DNA of 64,000 bases from Lachnospiraceae bacterium (GTDB lineage Bacteria; Bacillota; Clostridia; Lachnospirales; Lachnospiraceae), in assembly GCA_902363835.1 (NCBI GenBank), contig CABJBM010000009.1, positions 151,966 through 215,965 on the forward strand, written 5' to 3'. Position 1 is the first letter of the stretch. Each line of letters begins with the position of its first letter. The notes under the pieces are model-generated. The model was given only the letters and a program-made list of their open reading frames with translations, was not told the origin of the DNA and searched no databases. The position numbers and the translations under genes were made by a program. Positions 1 through 8,986 of this stretch are shown piece after piece.

Positions 1-1398
1 GACGGCGGGAAAATCGCCATCCGTGATACCGGCACATTTACCCTGACTGCCTCCGTGACCGACAGCGAAGGACGAGTCACCATCTATTCGGAACACATCA
101 CGGTCACCAACATCGCGCCGAATGCCCCCGTGGTAGAGGCCGTTCCCACCCGCACCGCCAAGGACGGCAAGTTTCTTGTGAACATTACCGCCAGTGCCAC
201 AGACCCCGATGGGGATGCGGTAACCTTGGAGTATGCGGATACTGCGGCGGACAGCTATTATGCGCCGGGAACCCACACCATCCGTGTCCGGGCAAAGGAT
301 ATCGCCGGGGCGTATTCCTCATGGACAGAAAAGACCTTTACCGTGACCAATGCCGTGCCCACCGTAACCCTGACCGCCGAGCCGACCCGCACGGTGAAGG
401 ACGGCAAATTTCTTGTCAATATCAGTGCGACAGCTACCGATGCGGATGGCGACGCCACCACGCTGGAGTGGGATAACAAGGCAGCGGACAGCTACTATGC
501 GCCGGGAACCCACACCATCCATGTCCGCGCAAAGGATATCGCCGGAGCATATTCCCCATGGACAGAAAAGACCTTTACCATCACCAGCTCTGCGCCTACT
601 GTTACCTTGACTGCATCCCCCACCCGCACAGCGAATAACGGCAAATTCCTTGTCAATATAAGCGCCACAGCCGCTGATGCGGACGGCGACGCCACCACGC
701 TGGAATGGGATAACAAAGCGGCGGACGGTTACTATGCGCCCGGCACGCATACCGTAAAGGTTCGCGCCAAGGATGCAACGGGACTGTACTCGCAGTGGGT
801 ATCCAAGACCTTTACCGTGGCAAATTCCGCGCCGACAGCGCCGGTGATTACCCGAACCCCGAACGGCAACAGCGTAGCGCCGGGAACGCCGGTCACCATC
901 ACGGCCGCCAGCTCCGACCCGGACGGCGATTCCGTCACCCTGATTTGGGAGGGCAGAAGTTCCGAAACACAGACCTATCCCCGTGGAAAGAATGTGGTCC
1001 GTGTCAAAGCCGTGGATTCCGCAGGGGCTGAATCCCCCTGGGCCGCCATCGTGTTCTTTGTGGCGGACTCCAACGGCGGCGGTGGCATGACGCTCACCGG
1101 CCCCGATTCCGTGATCATGGAAAACGGCATCGAGGGCGCCACCATCACGGAATATACCTTTACGGTACCGCCTGTCAGCGGGCACAGCGGCTCGGATTTC
1201 GGCAGAGTGCGCGGCTACAACAGGCTGACCGGGCAGTGGGATCAGCTGGACTACGGCACCACCTCCAACGGCATCACCTTTACCCGCACCCTCGGTGCTG
1301 GCGTGTATACGCAGCTGGAGTTCTATTATTACACCAATCACTCGTGCATGTACAACAAATCCAACATCACCTACTCGGTGACGTACCATTTTGAATAA
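1..1398 (+). CDS. Ig/PKD-like tandem-repeat surface protein, 5' partial
   Basis: The frame is open from base 1, so the true start lies outside the window; at least 465 residues are visible. Four consecutive units of about 79 residues occur near bases 118-354, 355-591, 592-828 and 829-1065. The first three are nearly identical with a 237-bp period. Each has an acidic D-x-D-G-D loop, a YYAPGTHT strand, VRAKD and a closing W-x-x-KTFTV, as expected of beta-sandwich repeats; the fourth is diverged. The last 110 residues are a different, Tyr-rich domain. The gene sits 12 bp before the Tad-like pilus genes, so an adhesin or pilus-associated surface role is inferred. No signal peptide or anchor can be judged from this fragment. 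Confidence 0.75.
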   Translation, partial: DGGKIAIRDTGTFTLTASVTDSEGRVTIYSEHITVTNIAPNAPVVEAVPTRTAKDGKFLVNITASATDPDGDAVTLEYADTAADSYYAPGTHTIRVRAKDIAGAYSSWTEKTFTVTNAVPTVTLTAEPTRTVKDGKFLVNISATATDADGDATTLEWDNKAADSYYAPGTHTIHVRAKDIAGAYSPWTEKTFTITSSAPTVTLTASPTRTANNGKFLVNISATAADADGDATTLEWDNKAADGYYAPGTHTVKVRAKDATGLYSQWVSKTFTVANSAPTAPVITRTPNGNSVAPGTPVTITAASSDPDGDSVTLIWEGRSSETQTYPRGKNVVRVKAVDSAGAESPWAAIVFFVADSNGGGGMTLTGPDSVIMENGIEGATITEYTFTVPPVSGHSGSDFGRVRGYNRLTGQWDQLDYGTTSNGITFTRTLGAGVYTQLEFYYYTNHSCMYNKSNITYSVTYHFE

Positions 1399-1410
1399 GG
1401 GGGAACATCC

Positions 1411-1641
1411 ATGAAGCATCTCATTTGTAAGCTGAAATGCAAGGCGGTCATGACCGCCGCCAGAACCCGCCGCATCCTTTCCGGTAGCCGCGGGGACGGC
1501 TACATTGACACCGCCATCAAAATCCTGATTGCCGTGGTCTTGGGCGCTCTGCTCCTTGCGGGGCTGTATGCTCTGTTCGGGGAAACGGTGCTGCCTACCC
1601 TTGTGCAGCGCATTAAGGAAATGTTCAACTATGCAGGCTGA
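1411..1641 (+). CDS. DUF6133-type small pilin-like membrane protein
   Basis: This 76-residue protein begins after a GGGGGA ribosome binding site. It has a basic N-terminus, the sequence SRGDGYIDTA, and one hydrophobic helix (about residues 35-57). It matches my memory of the DUF6133 family found in clostridial ICEs. The RGDGYID segment just before the helix resembles a class IVb prepilin processing site and recurs as RGEGYLD in the DUF4320 gene at 7934. With a prepilin peptidase gene overlapping its 3' end by 11 bp, it is the best candidate for the major pilin of this system. That role is inference. Confidence 0.7.
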   Translation: MKHLICKLKCKAVMTAARTRRILSGSRGDGYIDTAIKILIAVVLGALLLAGLYALFGETVLPTLVQRIKEMFNYAG

Positions 1642-2083
1642 TAGCACCTTTCAGGCGGTGCTTTTTTTCTGTCTGCTGCTGGCGGCTTCTGTATGGGATC
1701 TCCGCAAGCGGATTATCCCGGACAGCATCTGCCTCCTGATTGCACTGACGGGGCTGATGGATTTCAGCCCCGTCAGGTTTTGGGGTATCTTTGCGGCACT
1801 GCCTATGTTTCTTGTTGCTTTATATAAGCCGGAGGGCATCGGCGGCGGGGATATCAAGCTCACCGCCGCCGCAGGCATGGTGCTGGGCTTTGTGGGATGC
1901 ACGGCCGGGCTGCTGCTCGGCCTGACGGCATCCCTCTTTTTTTATCTCATCAACCAACTGATCAGACGGCTCCGCAAGCTGGAGCCGCGGAAGGCGTCAC
2001 AGGCATCTCTGCCTATGGCGCCGTTTTTGTCCCTCGGCTTTCTTGCCATAACCATTCTAAGAATTGGAGGAAACATCCTATGA
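1631..2083 (+). CDS. A24-family prepilin peptidase (CpaA/TadV-like)
   Basis: A polytopic protein of 150 residues. The start chosen is the ATG at 1631 (MQADSTFQ), preceded by AAGGAA; a longer open frame upstream only shadows the preceding gene. Two aspartates expected of the aspartyl prepilin peptidase family are visible in WDLRKRIIPD and in IGGGDIKL. The protein has several hydrophobic segments and a PFLSLG motif near the C-terminus. It would cut leader peptides from the pilin-like products of this operon at the membrane. It overlaps both neighbours, so translation is probably coupled. Confidence 0.88.
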   Translation: MQADSTFQAVLFFCLLLAASVWDLRKRIIPDSICLLIALTGLMDFSPVRFWGIFAALPMFLVALYKPEGIGGGDIKLTAAAGMVLGFVGCTAGLLLGLTASLFFYLINQLIRRLRKLEPRKASQASLPMAPFLSLGFLAITILRIGGNIL

Positions 2084-2214
2084 AAAAAATCCATATCAGC
2101 AGAAAAAAGACCCTCATTGTTGCCGGTATTGCCGCCGTTGCGCTGGCAGCCGCCACCCTGATCCCCAAGGCTGTGAAAGCAGTGAAACACCGCAGATACA
2201 GCTCCAGCTTCTAA
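2080..2214 (+). CDS. small basic membrane protein
   Basis: A 44-residue protein that overlaps the peptidase stop by ATGA and has a good GGAGG site 8 bases upstream. The sequence is a Lys/Arg-rich N-terminus (MKKIHISRKK), one alanine-rich hydrophobic helix, and a basic tail. I do not recognise a family. Its place between the prepilin peptidase and CpaB suggests a small inner-membrane component or assembly helper of the pilus. The coupling and the clean RBS are the main support that it is real. Confidence 0.6.
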   Translation: MKKIHISRKKTLIVAGIAAVALAAATLIPKAVKAVKHRRYSSSF

Positions 2215-2244
2215 AATCACCATGAAATCAAGGAGGAAAAATCT

Positions 2245-3069
2245 ATGAGCCTTTTCAAAAACCGCACGGTGGTCGGCGTGATCTGCATCCTTTTGTCCCT
2301 GCTCATCTGCTTCGGCGTGACGCCGCTGTTTAACCAGTCCGTTAGTCAGAAAACCGAAATTGTCCGTGTCGTAAAGGAAATCAAGGCAGGCGAGGAAGTC
2401 ACCAGAGAGATGGTGCAGACCGTGGAGGTGGGCGGCTTTGGTCTGCCCGACAATGTTCTTCGCCAGAGTGAAACTGTCGTGGGCAAATATGCCACCGCCG
2501 ATCTTTCCGTCGGGGACTATATCTTAAACACCAAGCTGTCTGATACTCCCGCTGCAGAAAATACCTATCTTTACAGTCTGGACGGTACCAAGCAGGCCAT
2601 GTCGGTGACCATCAAGAGCTTTGCAAACGGACTGTCCGGCAAGCTCCAGAGCGGCGATATCGTGTCGGTGATTGCCCCGGATTACAAAAAGCAGGGCTCC
2701 ACCGTGATCCCCGCCGAGCTGAAATATGTGGAGGTTATCGCCGTCACCGCAGGCAGCGGCTATGACGCCAACACCGGAGCGCAGACGGAAACAGAAACCG
2801 GGGACGAAAAGGAGCTGCCCTCCACGGTGACCCTGCTGGTGTCCCCGGAGCAGAGCAAGACGCTGGCGGAGCTGGAGTCTGACGGCAAACTCCACCTGTC
2901 CCTCGTTTACCGCGGCACGCCTGCCAACACCGCCAAATTTATCGAGGCACAGGACAAGGTCGTTGCGGCGCTGTATCCCGTGGAGCCGGTGCAGGACAGC
3001 ACTTCCGAATCTCAGGAACCGGAGGAAAGCACTGCATCCGAAGCAACTGCGGAAAGCGGGGTGGAATGA
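2245..3069 (+). CDS. cpaB: CpaB/RcpC-like pilus assembly protein (SAF domain)
   Basis: A 274-residue protein with an N-terminal membrane helix (residues 8-27), then an SAF-type domain beginning VVKEIKAGEEVTREMVQ and including GKYATADLSVGDYIL. The C-terminal 40 residues are rich in Glu, Ser and Pro and low in complexity. CpaB/RcpC proteins guide Flp pili across the cell envelope; in a Gram-positive cell this one probably sits on the outer membrane face. The start follows an AAGGAGG site, and the stop overlaps the next gene by 4 bp. Confidence 0.85.
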   Translation: MSLFKNRTVVGVICILLSLLICFGVTPLFNQSVSQKTEIVRVVKEIKAGEEVTREMVQTVEVGGFGLPDNVLRQSETVVGKYATADLSVGDYILNTKLSDTPAAENTYLYSLDGTKQAMSVTIKSFANGLSGKLQSGDIVSVIAPDYKKQGSTVIPAELKYVEVIAVTAGSGYDANTGAQTETETGDEKELPSTVTLLVSPEQSKTLAELESDGKLHLSLVYRGTPANTAKFIEAQDKVVAALYPVEPVQDSTSESQEPEESTASEATAESGVE

Positions 3070-3884
3070 TGCTGAATTTCAAGAAAAAGGGCATCTTCAC
3101 CCGCCAAGCCCCAAAGGAGGATGCCTCGCCGCAGCAGGAGCCGCAGGACGGCATCCTTGCGGTTTGGGGTTCCCCCGGCAGCGGCAAGACCGTCACTGCC
3201 GTAAAGATTGCAAAGCATCTTGCTGACCAGAAGAAAAACGTGGTGCTGCTGCTCTGCGATATGACCGCGCCCATGCTGCCCTGCATCTGCCCGCCCTCGG
3301 AGCTGGAGGGTGAGCATTCGCTGGGCAGTATTCTAGCCGCCGCCCATGTGACGGAGCCGCTCATCAAGCACAATCTGGTGACGCTGAAAAAGCACAAACA
3401 CCTCACCATCCTCGGCATGAAAAAGGGTGAGAACGAGTACACCTACCCGCCTTATGAGCAGACTCAGGCACAAGAACTTCTGGATAATCTGCGAAAAATC
3501 GCCCCTTTCGTGGTGGCGGACTGCGGCAGCTATATCGCCAATGACATTCTCTCCGCCGTGGCGCTCATGGAGGCCGACAGTGTTCTGCGCCTTGCGAACG
3601 CCGATCTGAAATCCGTGAGCTATCTCTCCAGCCAGCTCCCATTGCTCCGGGATTCCAAGTGGGATGCGGAGAAGCAGTACAAGGTTGCCGGGAACGTAAA
3701 ACCCCGGCAGGCCGGGGAGCAGATCGGACAGGCGCTGGGCTCCGTAGCCTTTACCCTGACCCACTCGCCGGAGCTGGAGGAACAGTACCTTGCCGGGAAT
3801 CTACTGGCGGATTTGTCCCTGAAGGACAGCCGCCCGTTTAAAAAAGAAATCGAAAAAATCGCAAAGGAGGTGTTCGGCATATGA
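3066..3884 (+). CDS. TadZ/CpaE-like P-loop ATPase
   Basis: A 272-residue ATPase starting inside the cpaB stop. The Walker A motif GSPGSGKT lies near residue 35, and a ParA/MinD-like core follows (VVLLLCDMTAPML, then FVVADCGSY as the putative Walker B strand). In Tad systems the TadZ/CpaE protein places the pilus machinery at the membrane. There is no clear N-terminal receiver-like domain, so this is a short form. The downstream overlap with tadA is ATGA. Confidence 0.8.
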   Translation: MMLNFKKKGIFTRQAPKEDASPQQEPQDGILAVWGSPGSGKTVTAVKIAKHLADQKKNVVLLLCDMTAPMLPCICPPSELEGEHSLGSILAAAHVTEPLIKHNLVTLKKHKHLTILGMKKGENEYTYPPYEQTQAQELLDNLRKIAPFVVADCGSYIANDILSAVALMEADSVLRLANADLKSVSYLSSQLPLLRDSKWDAEKQYKVAGNVKPRQAGEQIGQALGSVAFTLTHSPELEEQYLAGNLLADLSLKDSRPFKKEIEKIAKEVFGI

Positions 3885-5458
3885 AGTTGGGCAAAAAACG
3901 AAGCGCACCGGCATTTCAGAATAAGGCGGCACGCACAGAAAAAAACGGCAGTCATCCGTTATCCACAGAACCAGAGCTGATCACCGAAGTCGGGAATACC
4001 TCCGAACCCACGGCTGAGAGGTTTGCAAACTTGCAGTTCGGTTCCGATGTGGATGTTTTGAATCCGCCGGATGAGCAGGAAGCCGCGCCGTTGTGTGACA
4101 ACCGCACGCTGCGTGCGCATGGTCTGTTCTTTACCCCGGAAACGGAGGGAAAGGATTTCTCCTCGGTGCTTGCCGAGGTGCAGGCGTACATTTCCGAGCA
4201 TTACAGCACCCTCCTTACCGCAGGCGGCGAGGACGCCAAGGTGCAGATGAAGCGGTATATCCAGAAATTCCTGCAGGATCACCGGGTGTCAGTCAACGGC
4301 ATGAGCGGCGGCAGGCTGGCGGACGCCCTCTACACCGAAATGGCAGAGTTTGGGTTTCTGACCAAATACATCTTCGGCACAGGAATTGAGGAAATCGACA
4401 TCAATTCGTGGCGGGATATTGAGGTGCAGTATTCGGATGGCCGCACCGTCAAGCTGGAGGAACGCTTTGAAAGCCCCCAGCATGCTGTCAATGTGATTCG
4501 CAGGATGCTGCACATCAGCGGCATGGTGCTGGATAACGCCAGTCCCATCGTGCTGGGGCATCTCAGCAAAAACATCCGAATTGCCGTCCTCAAAAGCCCC
4601 ATTGTGGACGAGGATGTGGGCGTGGCGGCTTCCATTCGTATCGTCAACCCTCAGAGTATGAAAAAAGAGGATTTTGTCCGAAGCGGTACGGCGACAGACC
4701 CAATGCTGGACTTTTTATCCCTTTGCATCCGCTACGGGATTTCGGTCTGCGTAGCGGGAGCCACCAGCTCCGGCAAAACCACCGTGGCAGGCTGGGTACT
4801 GACCACCGTACCGGATAACAAGCGCATCTATACCATCGAGAACGGCTCCCGTGAATTGGCTCTGGTGCGGGAAAAGGATGGGAAAGTGGTCAATTCGGTC
4901 ATCCACACCTTGACCCGTGACAGCGATAACGACCGCCAGCGCATCGACCAGACCAACCTTTTAGATTATGCCCTCCGTTTTAACCCGGACATCATTGTGG
5001 TGGGCGAGATGCGCGGTGCAGAAGCAAATGCCGCGCAGGAGGCCGCCCGAACCGGCGTGGCGGTGCTGACCACCATCCACTCCAATTCCTGCGAGGCCAC
5101 CTATCGCCGCATGGTGTCTCTGTGTAAGCGCGCCGTGGATATGTCCGATGCGACCCTCATGGACTATGTCACCGAAGCCTATCCCATTGTGGTGTTCTGC
5201 AAGCAGCTGGAAAACAAGCAGCGCCGCATGATGGAGATTCAGGAGTGCGAAATCCTGCCCGACGGCACAAGGCGTTTCCGTCCGCTGTTTCAGTATGTCA
5301 TTACCGAAAACCGCATGGAGGACGGAAAATTCATTATTGAGGGGCACCATGCGCAGGTCAACACCCTCTCGGACAGCCTTGCCAAGCGGCTGCTGGAAAA
5401 CGGCATGCCGCAGGCGGTCATTGAGAGTTTGCGGAGAAAGGAGGCGCAAACCGCATGA
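3881..5458 (+). CDS. tadA: TadA/CpaF-type secretion ATPase
   Basis: A 525-residue type II/IV secretion ATPase. After about 100 variable residues comes an N-terminal domain and then the ATPase core, with Walker A in AGATSSGKTT near residue 293, Walker B in IIVVGEMRG near residue 370, and a conserved TTIHSNS histidine box shortly after. TadA hexamers power assembly of Flp pili. The gene overlaps both neighbours by 4 bp. The order TadZ-TadA-TadB-TadC matches classic tad loci. A VirB11-like role in the conjugation channel is a less likely alternative. Confidence 0.92.
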   Translation: MKLGKKRSAPAFQNKAARTEKNGSHPLSTEPELITEVGNTSEPTAERFANLQFGSDVDVLNPPDEQEAAPLCDNRTLRAHGLFFTPETEGKDFSSVLAEVQAYISEHYSTLLTAGGEDAKVQMKRYIQKFLQDHRVSVNGMSGGRLADALYTEMAEFGFLTKYIFGTGIEEIDINSWRDIEVQYSDGRTVKLEERFESPQHAVNVIRRMLHISGMVLDNASPIVLGHLSKNIRIAVLKSPIVDEDVGVAASIRIVNPQSMKKEDFVRSGTATDPMLDFLSLCIRYGISVCVAGATSSGKTTVAGWVLTTVPDNKRIYTIENGSRELALVREKDGKVVNSVIHTLTRDSDNDRQRIDQTNLLDYALRFNPDIIVVGEMRGAEANAAQEAARTGVAVLTTIHSNSCEATYRRMVSLCKRAVDMSDATLMDYVTEAYPIVVFCKQLENKQRRMMEIQECEILPDGTRRFRPLFQYVITENRMEDGKFIIEGHHAQVNTLSDSLAKRLLENGMPQAVIESLRRKEAQTA

Positions 5459-6384
5459 CGACGGTACTTTTAATCGCCTGCATCGGCATGATCGCAGGCT
5501 CTTTCATTTTGCTTGGGCTGACCCCTATGGCATTTACAACCGCCATTTTCGGCAGGCTGACCGATCAGCCCAAAGCCCTCCGGGATGAAATCAATGAAAC
5601 CACCCACAGGAAAAAGAAGTCCTATCTGCGCCGGGAAATTGCCGAGGTGCAGTCTATCCTCAAGGTCACCGGCCGGTCGGCGCGCTTTCCCATGCTCTGC
5701 GCATTGTCCCTGCTGTTCTTTGCCGTGGGTGCGTCGGTAGCTGTCATGCTCTCAAACTTTTTTTTGGTTCCTGTCATGGCGGCAGGCTGTATGCTCCTGC
5801 CGTTCTGGTGGGTGAAGCTCACGGCCAGCCACTTCAAAAAGGACATTGCGGCGGAGCTGGAAACGGCGCTTTCCATTATCACCACGGCCTATCTTCGAAA
5901 CGAGGATATTCTGACGGCGGTGGAGGAAAACCTCCCGTACCTGAACCCGCCGGTGCTGTCGGTATTTCAGAGCTTTGTGTCCCGCGTCCGGCTGGTGGAC
6001 CCCGATGTGACGGCGGCACTCCATGATGTGAAAACGAGAATTGACAACGCAGTGTTCCATGAGTGGTGCGATGCTCTCATTGCCTGCCAGCATGACCGCA
6101 GCCTGAAAACCACTTTGACGCCCATCGTCAGTAAGCTCAGTGATATGCGGGTGGTCAACGGTGAGCTGGAAAACATGGTGTTTGAGCCGAGAAAGGAATT
6201 CATCGTTATGGTGATTCTCGTCATCGGGAATATCCCGCTCTTGTATTTCTTGAATCAGGACTGGTATCACACCCTGATGCACACCCCGCTGGGACAGGTG
6301 GTGCTGACCATCTGCGCCGCCGTGATTTTCATTTCCACGGCGTTTGTGATCAAGCTCACCCAGCCCATTGAATATCGAAGATAA
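5455..6384 (+). CDS. tadB: TadB-like pilus platform protein
   Basis: A 309-residue inner-membrane protein of the type II secretion F (GspF/TadB) superfamily. It has an N-terminal helix, a central helix pair (about residues 80-118), a cytoplasmic helical domain and two C-terminal helices (about residues 245-300). TadB and TadC form the membrane platform on which TadA acts. It starts within the tadA stop codon. Confidence 0.85.
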   Translation: MTTVLLIACIGMIAGSFILLGLTPMAFTTAIFGRLTDQPKALRDEINETTHRKKKSYLRREIAEVQSILKVTGRSARFPMLCALSLLFFAVGASVAVMLSNFFLVPVMAAGCMLLPFWWVKLTASHFKKDIAAELETALSIITTAYLRNEDILTAVEENLPYLNPPVLSVFQSFVSRVRLVDPDVTAALHDVKTRIDNAVFHEWCDALIACQHDRSLKTTLTPIVSKLSDMRVVNGELENMVFEPRKEFIVMVILVIGNIPLLYFLNQDWYHTLMHTPLGQVVLTICAAVIFISTAFVIKLTQPIEYRR

Positions 6385-6394
6385 GGAGGAGCCC

Positions 6395-7267
6395 ATGACA
6401 ATCTATCTGTTTTTATTCGGAGTCCTCCTATCGACAGGACTCTTTTTCCTTGCCGCCGATCTGCTGCATCTGCCCACTCTCGCCACCCAAAAGGCGATGC
6501 TGTCGGCAGGAAAGCAGGCCAAGTCAAAGCCCAAAACCACCGATGCCCTGCTGCGAAACGCCGCCGTCGGGCTCTCCCGGTATCTCCGCATGGATGCATA
6601 CAAGAAAACCCGGATGGCAAATGTGCTGTCGGCGGCAGGGCTTTCCGACTCGCCGGAGCTGTTCACGGCAACGGCTATTGTCAAGGCGGCGGCTATCGGG
6701 CTGTGTATCATTCCCTGCCTGATTGTTCTGCCGCTGCTGGCACCCATTGTACTGTTTACTGCCATACTGGTCTATTTCAAGGAAATCCGTAAGGCGGATG
6801 AGGCGCTTTCCGCCAAGCGGGGGAAAATCGAACAGGAGCTGCCGCGCTTTGTGGCTACCATCACCCAGGAGCTGAAGGCCAGCCGTGACGTGCTGTCCAT
6901 GCTGGAGAATTTCAAGAAAAACGCAGGCGAGGACTTCGCCGCGGAGCTTGACATCCTCACGGCGGATATGCGCTCCTCCAGCTACGAGGCGGCGTTGACC
7001 CGCTTTGAGGCGAGGTTCAATTCGCCCATGCTCTCGGATATTACCAGAGGGCTGATCGGCGTACTGCGCGGGGACGACGGCGGGATGTATTTTCAGATGC
7101 TGGCCCACGACATGAAGCAGCTGGAGCTTCAGCGGCTGAAAGCGCAGGCCATGAAGATCCCGCCGAAAATCCGGGTGTTTTCCTTTGCCATGCTCATGTG
7201 CTTTCTCATGACCTATATGGCGGTTATTGTCTATGAAATCATCACATCCCTTTCCGGGATGTTCTAA
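6395..7267 (+). CDS. tadC: TadC-like pilus platform protein
   Basis: A 290-residue GspF-superfamily membrane protein. The ATG at 6395 is chosen because AAGGAGG lies 7 bases upstream; an in-frame codon at 6368 has no such site. Hydrophobic segments lie at residues 2-20, about 95-125 and 265-288. It pairs with the upstream TadB-like protein as the second platform subunit. It is followed 16 bp later by a DUF3848 gene with its own ribosome binding site. Confidence 0.82.
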   Translation: MTIYLFLFGVLLSTGLFFLAADLLHLPTLATQKAMLSAGKQAKSKPKTTDALLRNAAVGLSRYLRMDAYKKTRMANVLSAAGLSDSPELFTATAIVKAAAIGLCIIPCLIVLPLLAPIVLFTAILVYFKEIRKADEALSAKRGKIEQELPRFVATITQELKASRDVLSMLENFKKNAGEDFAAELDILTADMRSSSYEAALTRFEARFNSPMLSDITRGLIGVLRGDDGGMYFQMLAHDMKQLELQRLKAQAMKIPPKIRVFSFAMLMCFLMTYMAVIVYEIITSLSGMF

Positions 7268-7283
7268 GGGAGGTGCGAACTAA

Positions 7284-7940
7284 ATGACGGAACAGGAAAT
7301 GATGACGCTTCTGCGCAAAAAGCTGGACAACGGAATGGCGCGGTATCAAAAGGAGTGGCGGCAAAAACCGGCCTCCGAGCTGGTGGAGCTGGCAAGTGAA
7401 ATTGCCGCTGCGCAGTTTGTGTATAAAGAGCTGGCCGAAGGCAGCTATTCCGCCGAATATATGGAGTATCTGCTCCGCTTCGAAAACCCGCTGGAGGTAG
7501 TAACGGATCAGTGGATATCCGAACAGAACGTTGATTTCAGCGAGGAGCTCACCCATGCGCTCTGGACGCTGTGGGACAAGGGAGAATCGGAAGCAGAGTA
7601 TACTCTTGACCCGGACTATACGCCTGTTTCCGCAGAGGAAGTGAAAATCACCCTGCGGGAATTTATTGAAGCGCATCCGAACGCATCGTTTGATCTGATG
7701 ACGCCCGGCGGATATGTATACCTCACACCGGAAACCGCACAGCTTCTGCTGGCGGGACAAAGCGTGAAAGGGAATCCCGGCAGCTCTGAGTTTGCCAGAG
7801 ATGTTCCCGCAGAGGAACTGCTGGAGCAGGAAATCTGCACCGCTGATTTCAGCAAGGGTGCGTGGCGTATCTTAAGTGACCACAACCCGGAACCAAGGCT
7901 GGAGCAGGGACCCTTTGAGCAGGGGGTGACCATGTGCTGA
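7284..7940 (+). CDS. DUF3848-like cytoplasmic protein
   Basis: A 218-residue soluble protein preceded by GGGAGGTG. The N-terminal half is helical and acidic; the second half contains DLMTPGGYVYLTPE and AEELLEQEIC, which I associate with DUF3848 proteins of clostridial mobile elements. No enzymatic motif is evident. It lies within the pilus operon and overlaps the next gene by 7 bp, so a chaperone or regulatory role is possible but unsupported. Confidence 0.6.
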   Translation: MTEQEMMTLLRKKLDNGMARYQKEWRQKPASELVELASEIAAAQFVYKELAEGSYSAEYMEYLLRFENPLEVVTDQWISEQNVDFSEELTHALWTLWDKGESEAEYTLDPDYTPVSAEEVKITLREFIEAHPNASFDLMTPGGYVYLTPETAQLLLAGQSVKGNPGSSEFARDVPAEELLEQEICTADFSKGAWRILSDHNPEPRLEQGPFEQGVTMC

Positions 7941-8332
7941 GAAAACTTCTGAGAAACAAGCGCGGCGAGGGCTATCTTGATGTGGCGGTGCTGGTACTGT
8001 GCGCCATGCTGGTCATTGCCCTTGCCGTGAAGGTGTTCCCCGTCTATATCCAAAAGCAGCAGCTGGACACCTTTGCCACAGAGCTCATCCGGGAGGCGGA
8101 AATTGCCGGACAGGTGGGCGGCGAAACCAGCCGCCGTGAGCAGCTTCTACGGGAAAAGACCGGGCTTTCTCCCAGCGTAGAGTGGTCTGAAACCGGCAGA
8201 ATCCAGCTGAACGAGGAAGTCACGGTAACGGTCACCTACCAGACCAACATCGGACTGTTTGGCGGCTTCGGCTCGTTCCCCATTACGCTGCGGGCGGACG
8301 CGGCGGGAAAGAGCGAGGTCTACTGGAAATGA
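7934..8332 (+). CDS. DUF4320 TadE-like pseudopilin
   Basis: A 132-residue protein starting at a GTG inside the previous gene, with AGGGGGTG upstream. The N-terminus NKRGEGYLDVAVLVL leads into one long hydrophobic helix, followed by an extracellular alpha/beta region. This is the layout of TadE/TadF minor pilins, and the RG-E-GY-L-D box matches the one in the pilin-like gene at 1411. It is likely cleaved by the prepilin peptidase at 1631 and built into the pilus base or tip. Confidence 0.72.
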   Translation: MLRKLLRNKRGEGYLDVAVLVLCAMLVIALAVKVFPVYIQKQQLDTFATELIREAEIAGQVGGETSRREQLLREKTGLSPSVEWSETGRIQLNEEVTVTVTYQTNIGLFGGFGSFPITLRADAAGKSEVYWK

Positions 8333-8877
8333 CGGATAAAATCAAGCAAATCCTACGGGGAAAAGGCGGCGCGGGCTTTCCGTTGATCATCGCAATCACC
8401 CTGTCGCTGGTCATCATCTTCACCGGCATTTCTGAATATTTCCGGCTGATGATCATAGCGCAGGGTGTTCGGGATGCAGTGCAGGCAGCTGTCATTTCCA
8501 TGGTGGTGGAGAATTACGATGACGTGTACCACGGTGTGCGGGAGGGCTATTCGGGCGCGTATCAGCCCTATGCCGGAGATTTCGAGGAAAGCCTCGATTA
8601 CGGCGATATTTATGACCGGCTGGACGACATCCTTGGACTTTCCTATAGCAGCGGCTATCATGAAAAGCGCACCCCGAACGGCAAGCTGGAGTTTAAAGTC
8701 TGGAATCTGGATGTGGACATCCGAAACGCGCCATTTGCATCGGGTGAACAAGCCTCCGCCCGCTTTGAGGCGGACAGCACCATCCTGCTGGAGGTTCCCG
8801 TATCCTTTGGCGGACAGCTGCTGCCGCCCATGACCATCAAGGTCAAGACCAGCGCTGGATACACACCAAGGTTTTGA
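8329..8877 (+). CDS. TadE/TadG-like minor pilin
   Basis: A 182-residue protein whose N-terminus GKGGAGFPLIIAITLSL leads straight into a single hydrophobic helix, then a mixed extracellular domain ending in VKTSAGYTPRF. This is typical of TadE-like pseudopilins. It overlaps the DUF4320 gene by 4 bp. Its stop codon lies inside the -35 box of the next promoter, which marks the end of the core pilus transcription unit. Confidence 0.7.
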   Translation: MTDKIKQILRGKGGAGFPLIIAITLSLVIIFTGISEYFRLMIIAQGVRDAVQAAVISMVVENYDDVYHGVREGYSGAYQPYAGDFEESLDYGDIYDRLDDILGLSYSSGYHEKRTPNGKLEFKVWNLDVDIRNAPFASGEQASARFEADSTILLEVPVSFGGQLLPPMTIKVKTSAGYTPRF

Positions 8878-8902
8878 CTGTTATAAAAAAGTTTTCTATA
8901 AT
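8874..8902 (+). promoter_or_regulatory. strong sigma-A promoter
   Basis: TTGACT (8874-8879), exactly 17 bases, then TATAAT (8897-8902). The -35 box overlaps the stop codon of the minor pilin gene. It should drive the DUF6550 gene, whose ATG lies about 80 bases downstream behind TAGGAGG. Confidence 0.8.
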
Positions 8903-8986
8903 ATAGATAGACTTTTTGAAAACTTCGTGGTAGGGTGTGACTTAACAAGAGACTTATCAAAATATGGTAAATAGGAGGATGCTCTT

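Noticed and set aside
319-1647. 442-residue minus-strand open frame
   Set aside because: It is antisense to the repeat protein and pilin gene; the length comes from GC-rich codon bias and repeated DNA, and it has no ribosome site.
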